Positions 7,697 through 13,025 of a stretch of DNA of 13,025 nt are shown here, in pieces. The DNA is taken from NCBI GenBank assembly GCA_041654355.1, contig JBAZDQ010000038.1, positions 1-13,025 on the forward strand. Direction: 5' to 3'. The first letter of the stretch is position 1. Each line of letters starts with the position of its first letter. A program made the position numbers and the translations under genes. The stretch is from DMER64 sp041654355 (GTDB lineage Bacteria; Bacteroidota; Bacteroidia; Bacteroidales; UBA932). The notes beneath the pieces are model-generated. The model did no database searches and had not been told where the DNA came from. It saw only the letters and a program-made list of their open reading frames with translations.

Positions 7697-8389
7697 TTGG
7701 AAAAAAATAAAATACGGATATTGGTCGTTGACGATGAAGAATCCTTGTGTGAAATATTGCAGTTCAATCTGGAAATTGAAGGCTACCTGGTAGATGTAGC
7801 TTATAGTGCCGAACAAGTCCTCAAAATGAATCCGGAAAAATACTCCCTGATCCTCCTGGATGTCATGATGGGGCCGTTAAGCGGGTTCAAATTGGCACGG
7901 ATCTTAAAAGAAAATGAAAAAACAGCATTGGTACCCATAATATTCTGCACGGCCAAGGATACGGAAGACGATACGGTAGCAGGATTAAACCTGGGAGCAG
8001 ACGATTACATCCTCAAACCTTTTTCAATCCGGGAAGTGATAGCCAGGGTAAAAAGCGTTTTGAGAAGAACTGAACCTTTATTACATCCGGAACCCCTTCA
8101 GACAATCGTTTTTGAAGGTATGACAATAGATCTTTCAAAAAAGATATGTTTGGTTGACGGACAGGATATTCCATTGACAAAAAAGGAATTTGAGATCCTG
8201 ATATTACTGCTTCGTCATAAAAACAAAATCCTTTCCCGTGAAGAGATACTGAACCAGGTGTGGAGTGACGATGTGATTGTTCTGGGCAGAACCATAGATG
8301 TCAATATGACCCGTTTGCGGAAAAAAATCGGAAAATACGGAAAACATATTGTAACCAGATTGGGTTATGGGTACGGATTTGAGATATAG
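7697..8389 (+). CDS. OmpR/PhoB-family response regulator
   Basis: This is a cytoplasmic DNA-binding response regulator of 230 aa, normal for the OmpR/PhoB family. The receiver domain (about 5-120) has the acidic pair D12/D13, the phosphoacceptor D55 in LILLDVMMGP, the switch Thr85 in FCTAKD, and K107 in ILKPFS. A C-terminal winged-helix domain follows (about 137-230), with LTKKEFEILILLLRHKNKILSREEIL, and RTIDVNMTRLRKKIG as recognition helix. The start codon is TTG at 7697: an in-frame stop at 7676 rules out an upstream ATG, and the next in-frame Met would remove the first beta-strand and D12/D13. The gene overlaps the sensor kinase by 23 bp, so translation is probably coupled. Sequence and partner are PhoB-like, but the phosphate-specific role is inferred, so no symbol is given. 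Confidence 0.95.
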   Translation: MEKNKIRILVVDDEESLCEILQFNLEIEGYLVDVAYSAEQVLKMNPEKYSLILLDVMMGPLSGFKLARILKENEKTALVPIIFCTAKDTEDDTVAGLNLGADDYILKPFSIREVIARVKSVLRRTEPLLHPEPLQTIVFEGMTIDLSKKICLVDGQDIPLTKKEFEILILLLRHKNKILSREEILNQVWSDDVIVLGRTIDVNMTRLRKKIGKYGKHIVTRLGYGYGFEI

Positions 8390-9821
8390 AATCTCTTTTC
8401 ACATCAGGCTCTTCCTGACATTGTTGTTGCTCTTCGGGCTTTTCCTGCTTAGTTTCCTTCTCTTTCAGTTCCGCAGGGAACGGTTGTATAAAGCAGAGCG
8501 GGTAAATACAGAATTACAGATCATCAATACCCGCCTGAGCCATTCTCTTGCAGACCATACTGCCATGGATTCAATAGTAATGGAAAACAGGCGGTCTGTT
8601 ACTGAAAACTTACGGGTAACCGTATTGGATAAAACGGGAACCGTTCTTTACGATACGGATAAATCCATTCCCTTGGATTCATTTGCCAACCACGCTGACA
8701 GGCCGGAAATCATTCGTGCCATGAAAAACGGATCCGGGTATACGATCCGTCGCTTGTCCGAAACCACCAATAAAGAATATTTCTATGCCGCCACCTTAAC
8801 GGGAGATTATGTGGTCCGTTCAGCCATACCTTATTCAGTATCCTTGAAGGAAGTTTTGAAAACGGACAAGTTATTTCTTCCTGTCATGATAGGCATATCA
8901 ATCATTATAAGCTGTTTAGCTTTAATTTTTACACGTCGTTTGGGAAATAATATCAAAAGATTAAAAAAATTTGCCAGGTTAGCCGACAACGGAGAACCGC
9001 TTCATGATATTGGGCCATTCCCAAAAGATGAGCTGGGGGATATTTCCAATCACATTATCCAGCTGTACTCCCGGCTTAAACAGACAAAAGAAGCACTGGA
9101 AAGTGAACACAAAGTGGTGGAACAGCAAAAGCAGGAACAGACACGAATTAAGAAACAGCTTACACAAAATATCAATCACGAATTAAAAACCCCTGTAAGT
9201 ATCATCCAGGGATACCTTGAAACGTTGATGAACAACCCCGCCCTGCCTCCCTCAAAAAAACAGGCGTTTATTGAAAGTTGTTACAAACAATCCGATAGAC
9301 TGGCTCAATTGTTAAATGACATTTCCACCATTACACGTATGGATGAAGCCAGTGATATCATAGAAAAAACAGAGTTAAACCTTAGTGACATCATTAAAGA
9401 TGTGTTTTTAGATCTGGATACTCACCTGCAGGAAAAGAATATAAAGACGGTTCTTGATTTTCCGGATAAAATCATTGTCCAGGGAAATCACGGATTATTA
9501 CAATCTATTTTTCGAAACCTGACAGATAATGCCATAACCTATTCAGGATGTGATACCATCACGGTAAGGCTTACGGAGTCTGGCCCGGATCATTATGCAT
9601 TTATATACGCAGATAACGGCATTGGCATTGACAGGGAACACCTGTCCCGGATTTTTGAACGATTCTACAGGGTTGACAAAGGCAGAAGCCGTCGTATGGG
9701 AGGAACAGGTTTGGGACTGTCCATTGTGAAAAACGCACTTCTACTTCACGGAGGCTCTATACATGCCCGTAAACGGGAAGAAGGGGGAGTGGAATTTATA
9801 TTTACTATCAAAAAAACATAA
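8367..9821 (+). CDS. PhoR-type membrane sensor histidine kinase
   Basis: This 484-aa inner-membrane kinase should autophosphorylate and pass the phosphate to the adjacent response regulator. It has two transmembrane segments (about 14-35 and 169-189) flanking a periplasmic sensor of about 130 residues, whose RVTVLDKTGTVLYDTD stretch is the Cache/PAS-like strand pattern common in PhoR-like sensors of Bacteroidota. A HAMP-like linker (about 190-240) and a glutamine/lysine-rich coiled coil lead to the DHp helix with H271 in NHELKTPVSIIQG. The catalytic domain shows the N box FRNLTDNAITY (N384, N388), G1 DNGIG (416-420), F box ERFYRVD, and G2 GGTGLGL (445-451), all intact. The ATG at 8367 lies inside the response regulator gene; a TTG at 8379 is a less likely start. 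The stop is immediately followed by a hairpin. The signal sensed cannot be read from the sequence. Confidence 0.95.
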   Translation: MGTDLRYRISFHIRLFLTLLLLFGLFLLSFLLFQFRRERLYKAERVNTELQIINTRLSHSLADHTAMDSIVMENRRSVTENLRVTVLDKTGTVLYDTDKSIPLDSFANHADRPEIIRAMKNGSGYTIRRLSETTNKEYFYAATLTGDYVVRSAIPYSVSLKEVLKTDKLFLPVMIGISIIISCLALIFTRRLGNNIKRLKKFARLADNGEPLHDIGPFPKDELGDISNHIIQLYSRLKQTKEALESEHKVVEQQKQEQTRIKKQLTQNINHELKTPVSIIQGYLETLMNNPALPPSKKQAFIESCYKQSDRLAQLLNDISTITRMDEASDIIEKTELNLSDIIKDVFLDLDTHLQEKNIKTVLDFPDKIIVQGNHGLLQSIFRNLTDNAITYSGCDTITVRLTESGPDHYAFIYADNGIGIDREHLSRIFERFYRVDKGRSRRMGGTGLGLSIVKNALLLHGGSIHARKREEGGVEFIFTIKKT

Positions 9822-9822
9822 A

Positions 9823-9848
9823 AAAAGCATACCCGTAAGTATGCTTTT
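9823..9848. terminator. Likely bidirectional Rho-independent terminator
   Basis: A perfect 10-bp inverted repeat, AAAAGCATAC (9823-9832) and GTATGCTTTT (9839-9848), encloses a 6-nt loop CCGTAA. It sits 1 bp after the sensor kinase stop and 24 bp beyond the convergent ferredoxin stop. The T run in either direction is formed by the A/T ends of the stem, so it can serve both transcripts. The stem is AT-rich and so only moderately stable. Confidence 0.7.
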
Positions 9849-9872
9849 CAGGATTTGTCTGGATCTAGTAAA

Positions 9873-10040
9873 TTATTCGGCAAGAATGGCGCCGACCGGA
9901 CAAACTGCAGCACATGCTCCGCAATCAATACATTCATCGGGATCTATGACGTAAATATCACCGGGAGAAATCGCTTCTACGGGACATTCATCCATGCAGG
10001 TTCCACATGCAGTGCAAGTTTCAGTAATTCTGTGTGCCAT
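9873..10040 (-). CDS. 2[4Fe-4S] bacterial-type ferredoxin
   Basis: This small cytoplasmic electron carrier is 55 aa long, the usual length for clostridial-type ferredoxins. Two cluster motifs are intact: CTACGTCMDECP (C9, C12, C15, C19) and CIDCGACAAVCP (C37, C40, C43, C47). Each contributes three cysteines to one cluster and the fourth to the other. Likely partners are pyruvate or 2-oxoacid:ferredoxin oxidoreductases, hydrogenase or Rnf, none of which is in the window. The start is the ATG at 10040 (MAHRITETC); the reading frame stays open upstream to 10259, but that extension overlaps the divergent DUF1573 gene and has no ferredoxin-like sequence. A TATATTTG promoter element lies 35 bp upstream of the ATG. 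The gene is monocistronic by layout. Confidence 0.95.
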   Translation of the reverse strand: MAHRITETCTACGTCMDECPVEAISPGDIYVIDPDECIDCGACAAVCPVGAILAE

Positions 10041-10075
10041 GATAATTTGACTGTTAAAGTAGTAAATAATTGCTG

Positions 10076-10083
10076 CAAATATA
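10076..10083 (-). promoter_or_regulatory. Bacteroidota-type -7 promoter element for the ferredoxin gene
   Basis: Read on the minus strand this is TATATTTG, an exact TAnnTTTG match located 35 bp upstream of the ferredoxin ATG, giving a leader of roughly 30 nt. No clear TTTG at -33 was found. It lies back to back with the plus-strand element at 10100-10107. Confidence 0.55.
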
Positions 10084-10099
10084 TGAATTAAATTCTTAC

Positions 10100-10107
10100 T
10101 ACCTTTG
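10100..10107 (+). promoter_or_regulatory. Bacteroidota-type -7 promoter element for the DUF1573-meaB unit
   Basis: TACCTTTG matches TAnnTTTG exactly and ends 22 bp before the ATG at 10130, so the leader would be about 16 nt. The -33 region would overlap the divergent ferredoxin promoter, so the two promoters may compete or be jointly controlled. Confidence 0.55.
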
Positions 10108-10129
10108 TAAATGATCAACATTTGATAAG

Positions 10130-11209
10130 ATGAAACTGCTCTTTCTTTTACTCGCTTCAATCTTATTTTCACGACCTTCTCTTCCACAGGAAGATAATCA
10201 GGTGACCTTTGATAAAACCGTACATGATTTCGGAGATTTTCGAATTGATGACGGCCCAAGATCCCATACTTTCATTATGACAAACAACAGTGATAAACCG
10301 GTAGTCATTCAAACCGTCATTTCTTCATGCGGATGTACGGTCCCGGAATGGACTAAAGAACCGATACTTCCTGGTAAAAAGGGCTCTATCACAGTTACTT
10401 ATTCCAATGACCAGGGGCCCTATCCGTTCGATAAAATGTTGTCTGTATATGTTACAGGATCCAGCAACCCTTACGTTTTACGAGTCAGAGGAGTAGTCCA
10501 TCAGAAAAAATTTAGCCTGGAAGACACGCACCCCGTAGTTATGGGACCTGTTCGTCTGCGAAACAAGGACCTGGAATTGGGACAAATCCGTCAGGGAACG
10601 GTAAAAACCGATTCAGTGGAGATCATCAACACGGGAAAATACCCGGTATTCCTGACATTTAGCTCTTCTCATCCCAACCTGACAGTAAGTGCCAACCCCT
10701 CCCGCCTTAACAGCGGCGAGAAAGGAGTTGTAATATATGCCATTGATACCAGAAAAAAGGAAGACTGGGGCAATGTTTTGTACACGGCCCAGCTGATAAT
10801 CAACGACAAAAAGGACCCCCTGCATGTTCTGACCGTTAAGGGGGCTGTCAAAATGAACACATCCGGTATGAGCCGTGCTGAAAAAGCCAATGCTCCCATT
10901 CCTCAAATGGACCGGAGTGCTCATGAATTCAAAGGTATAAAATCAGGATCAGAGATCGCTGCCTCTTTTCGCCTTTCCAACAAAGGAAAAACACCTCTGG
11001 TCATCTATAAAACAGATACCAGTCATCCGGGTATCCGTGTTGAAACGGCAAACGAAATCGCTCCCGGAGCCGAGGTCCCGGTTGATATTACCATACAGGC
11101 TTCTGAAACGATATCTCCCGGGGAGATGATATATACCGTAAGTCTCACTACCAACGCGCCATCCAGACCTACTGTAAATATACTTGTTTACGGAAATATT
11201 AACCCCTGA
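10130..11209 (+). CDS. Secreted protein with three DUF1573-like Ig-type units
   Basis: The biochemical role is unknown. A signal peptide (MKLLFLLLASILFSRPSLPQ) directs export of a 359-aa protein. Three similar beta-sandwich units follow: 25-123, with the DUF1573 hallmarks HDFGDFR and SSCGCTVPEW; 144-241, starting LELGQIRQGTVKTDSVEIINTG; and 261-356, starting HEFKGIKSGSEIAASFRLSNKG. Each has the pattern 'FG-x-I, then F-x-x-x-N-x-G/S, then an APG/LPG turn'. Only the first retains the CGC motif (C67, C69); the other two have S/T-rich replacements. DUF1573 proteins are common and abundant in Bacteroidota, and the fold resembles MSP/ASPM-SPD-2-Hydin-type Ig domains, so a structural or scaffolding role in the periplasm is plausible. 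The meaB gene follows after 5 bp, suggesting one transcript, although no functional link is known to me. No lipobox cysteine is present, so it is not a lipoprotein. Confidence 0.88.
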   Translation: MKLLFLLLASILFSRPSLPQEDNQVTFDKTVHDFGDFRIDDGPRSHTFIMTNNSDKPVVIQTVISSCGCTVPEWTKEPILPGKKGSITVTYSNDQGPYPFDKMLSVYVTGSSNPYVLRVRGVVHQKKFSLEDTHPVVMGPVRLRNKDLELGQIRQGTVKTDSVEIINTGKYPVFLTFSSSHPNLTVSANPSRLNSGEKGVVIYAIDTRKKEDWGNVLYTAQLIINDKKDPLHVLTVKGAVKMNTSGMSRAEKANAPIPQMDRSAHEFKGIKSGSEIAASFRLSNKGKTPLVIYKTDTSHPGIRVETANEIAPGAEVPVDITIQASETISPGEMIYTVSLTTNAPSRPTVNILVYGNINP

Positions 11210-11214
11210 CGGGC

Positions 11215-12276
11215 ATGGATTCTGCTTTAAAAGTTAATCAGGGAATACCTCAGCCCCCGGACATAAATCCACGGATCAGGGATATTATAAAAAAAAGACC
11301 CGGCAGGAGTTATGATGTAAGCACCTATCTGAATGGTATTAAAAACAGGGACATTACCGTTCTTGCACAATCCATTACTTTGATAGAGAGCACCCGGGAG
11401 GAAGACCGCGAAAAAGCGCACGAACTTGTCTCGGCTTGTCTTCCTTTATCGGGCAACTCAGTCAGGATAGGCATTACCGGAGTTCCCGGGGTCGGGAAAA
11501 GTACTTTCATTGAAACGTTTGGAAAATACATAACCGATTCCGGTCACAGGTTGGCCGTATTGGCTATTGATCCAAGCAGCGAACGCAGCAAAGGCAGTAT
11601 CCTGGGCGACAAAACCAGGATGGAGACCCTGGCCAACAATCCCTGCGTTTTTGTTCGTCCTTCACCAAGCGGAGGCTCTCTTGGAGGTGTGGCAAGAAAA
11701 ACAAGGGAAGCAGTGCTTTTATGCGAAGCCGCCGGGTTTGATACAATTTTTATTGAAACGGTAGGTGTTGGCCAATCAGAAACGGCCGTCCATTCCATGA
11801 CGGATTTTTTCCTGCTACTCATGCTTGCAGGAGCCGGAGACGGACTTCAGGGCATCAAGCGGGGGATCATGGAAATGTCGGACTTGCTTGTAATCAATAA
11901 AGCCGATGAGAACAATGTGAAAAAAGCACTTCAGGCAAAAACCCTTTACCAGGGAGCCCTGCACCTTTTTCCGCCGTCGCCTTCTGGCTGGACTCCTTCG
12001 GCTCTGACTGCTTCATCTACAGAAGGAACAGGAATGGAGGAAATTCTGGAATCCATTAACAAGTATATGAACCTAACCCGTGAAAACGGATATTTTCAGA
12101 AAAAGAGGGCCCAACAAGCCGTGTTTTGGATGAGAGAGAGCATTAATAATTACCTGGTATCCCGTTTTTACGACAACCCCCGTATCAAAGAGGCCTTGCC
12201 CTTGATGGAGGAAAAGGTTAAAAATGGGCAGACGGACTCTTTTCGAGCTGCCTCTGAACTGCTGAAACTGTTATAA
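11215..12276 (+). CDS. meaB: MeaB/ArgK-type P-loop GTPase (methylmalonyl-CoA mutase chaperone)
   Basis: MeaB-family GTPases guard and reactivate the adenosylcobalamin enzyme methylmalonyl-CoA mutase, gating cofactor loading with GTP hydrolysis in the cytoplasm. This 353-aa protein has the Walker A loop GVPGVGKS (89-96), the family signature AIDPSSERSKGSILGDKTRM (117-136), the switch and Walker B region ETVGVGQSE (181-189), and the guanine-specificity motif NKAD (228-231). A C-terminal helical arm used for dimerisation follows. Length and motif spacing match the family. The gene begins 5 bp after the DUF1573 gene stop. No mutase gene (mutA/mutB) is in the window, although the succinate-propionate pathway using it is common in Bacteroidota. 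The family was once called ArgK/LAO kinase; that assignment is not supported. The 3' end meets the convergent rho gene with only 13 bp between stops. Confidence 0.93.
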   Translation: MDSALKVNQGIPQPPDINPRIRDIIKKRPGRSYDVSTYLNGIKNRDITVLAQSITLIESTREEDREKAHELVSACLPLSGNSVRIGITGVPGVGKSTFIETFGKYITDSGHRLAVLAIDPSSERSKGSILGDKTRMETLANNPCVFVRPSPSGGSLGGVARKTREAVLLCEAAGFDTIFIETVGVGQSETAVHSMTDFFLLLMLAGAGDGLQGIKRGIMEMSDLLVINKADENNVKKALQAKTLYQGALHLFPPSPSGWTPSALTASSTEGTGMEEILESINKYMNLTRENGYFQKKRAQQAVFWMRESINNYLVSRFYDNPRIKEALPLMEEKVKNGQTDSFRAASELLKLL

Positions 12277-12289
12277 GAAAGGGATACTT

Positions 12290-13025
12290 TTACTTATTCA
12301 TGGTAATCAGGAACTCGTCATTATCCTGGGTACGCAAGAGGCGGTCTTTCATAAATTCCATAGCTTCCACAGAATTCATATCTGCCAGGTAATTGCGAAG
12401 TATCCAGATGCGGTTGAGTTTGTCCTTGTCCATTAACAAATCGTCGCGACGCGTTGAACTAAGCGTTACATCAACAGCAGGGAATATTCTCTTGTTGGAG
12501 AGCTTCCTGTCCAGTTGCAGTTCCAGGTTGCCGGTTCCCTTAAATTCTTCAAAGATCACTTCGTCCATTTTGGAACCGGTATCGGTAAGTGCCGTTGACA
12601 GGATCGTGAGAGATCCCCCGTTTTCAATATTCCTGGCAGCCCCAAAGAACCGTTTGGGCTTTTGGAGGGCATTGGCATCCACACCTCCGCTCAACACTTT
12701 TCCGCTTGCAGGTTGAACCGTATTGAAAGCACGAGCCAGACGTGTAATACTATCCAGCAGGATGACCACATCGTGACCGCATTCTACCAGGCGTTTTGCT
12801 TTTTCAAGTACGATGCCGGCAACCTTCACGTGACGTTCCGCAGATTCGTCAAATGTTGAAGCGATCACTTCCGCTTTAACGTTACGGGCCATATCGGTCA
12901 CTTCTTCCGGTCTTTCGTCAATTAACAGGACGATCATATAAACCTCCGGATGATTGTCGGCAATAGCGTTGGCTATGGATTGCAAGAGAACTGTTTTTCC
13001 GGTCTTTGGCTGGGCCACAATAAGA
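12290..13025 (-). CDS. rho: Transcription termination factor Rho, C-terminal part (runs off right edge)
   Basis: Rho is the hexameric RNA-dependent ATPase that ends transcription by translocating along nascent RNA. About 245 C-terminal residues are present, covering most of the RecA-like motor. The frame stays open to the window edge, reading LIVAQPKTGKT at the right, which is the Rho Walker A loop; the true start lies outside. Also visible are the Walker B region VVILLDSITRLARA, VLSGGVDANALQKPKRFFGAARN (secondary RNA-binding Q/R-loop region), and the arginine-finger region LDRKLSNKRIFPAVDV. The RNA-binding cold-shock domain, and any N-terminal extension of the kind seen in Bacteroidota Rho, would be beyond the edge. 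The gene is convergent with meaB, 13 bp between stops, with no obvious hairpin between them. Confidence 0.96.
   Translation of the reverse strand, partial: LIVAQPKTGKTVLLQSIANAIADNHPEVYMIVLLIDERPEEVTDMARNVKAEVIASTFDESAERHVKVAGIVLEKAKRLVECGHDVVILLDSITRLARAFNTVQPASGKVLSGGVDANALQKPKRFFGAARNIENGGSLTILSTALTDTGSKMDEVIFEEFKGTGNLELQLDRKLSNKRIFPAVDVTLSSTRRDDLLMDKDKLNRIWILRNYLADMNSVEAMEFMKDRLLRTQDNDEFLITMNK

Noticed and set aside
10041..10259. N-terminal extension of the ferredoxin frame to 128 codons
   Set aside because: The extra 73 residues overlap the divergent DUF1573 gene and both promoter elements. The ATG at 10040 gives a standard 55-aa ferredoxin.

Overview
The window looks like chromosomal DNA from a Bacteroidota (Bacteroidetes) bacterium, probably of the Bacteroidales type. 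This rests on four things seen in the sequence: a long SecA (1093 aa) with the extra segments typical of that phylum; a TonB-dependent receptor with an N-terminal carboxypeptidase-regulatory-like domain; a DUF1573 protein; and several copies of the phylum's -7 promoter element TAnnTTTG, with no convincing Shine-Dalgarno sequences. The genus cannot be fixed from the sequence alone. Coding density is high, no stretch over 300 bases lacks a gene, and no tRNA, rRNA, CRISPR, IS element or phage gene was seen.

Layout. (1) 1-3533, minus strand: secA followed 18 bp later by the 5' end of a dihydrolipoyl dehydrogenase gene that runs off the left edge. A TAACTTTG promoter element lies upstream of secA. 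(2) 3625-7555, minus strand: an outer-membrane TonB-dependent receptor and, 4 bp downstream, a lipoprotein with a predicted right-handed beta-helix. (3) 7697-9821, plus strand, divergent from the receptor: an OmpR/PhoB-type response regulator (TTG start) overlapping a PhoR-type sensor kinase. The region between the two divergent units carries three copies of a TTGTAW hexamer spaced exactly 11 bp apart, the geometry of an OmpR/PhoB-family binding site. (4) 9823-9848: a perfect inverted repeat, probably a shared bidirectional terminator. (5) 9873-10040, minus strand: a 55-aa 2[4Fe-4S] ferredoxin. (6) 10130-12276, plus strand: a secreted protein with three DUF1573-like Ig-type units, followed 5 bp later by a MeaB/ArgK-type GTPase. 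(7) 12290-13025, minus strand: the C-terminal part of transcription terminator Rho, running off the right edge.

How the genes may work together. SecA, Lpd, ferredoxin, MeaB and Rho are housekeeping genes. The part that looks like a self-contained system is 3625-9821: a sensor kinase and response regulator divergent from an outer-membrane transporter and a surface or periplasmic lipoprotein, with a phased operator candidate between them. The kinase and regulator resemble PhoR/PhoB and the repeat spacing resembles a Pho box, so phosphate or a phosphorus-containing ligand is a reasonable first hypothesis. The sequence does not prove it. There is no SusD-type partner, so this is not a standard glycan utilisation locus.
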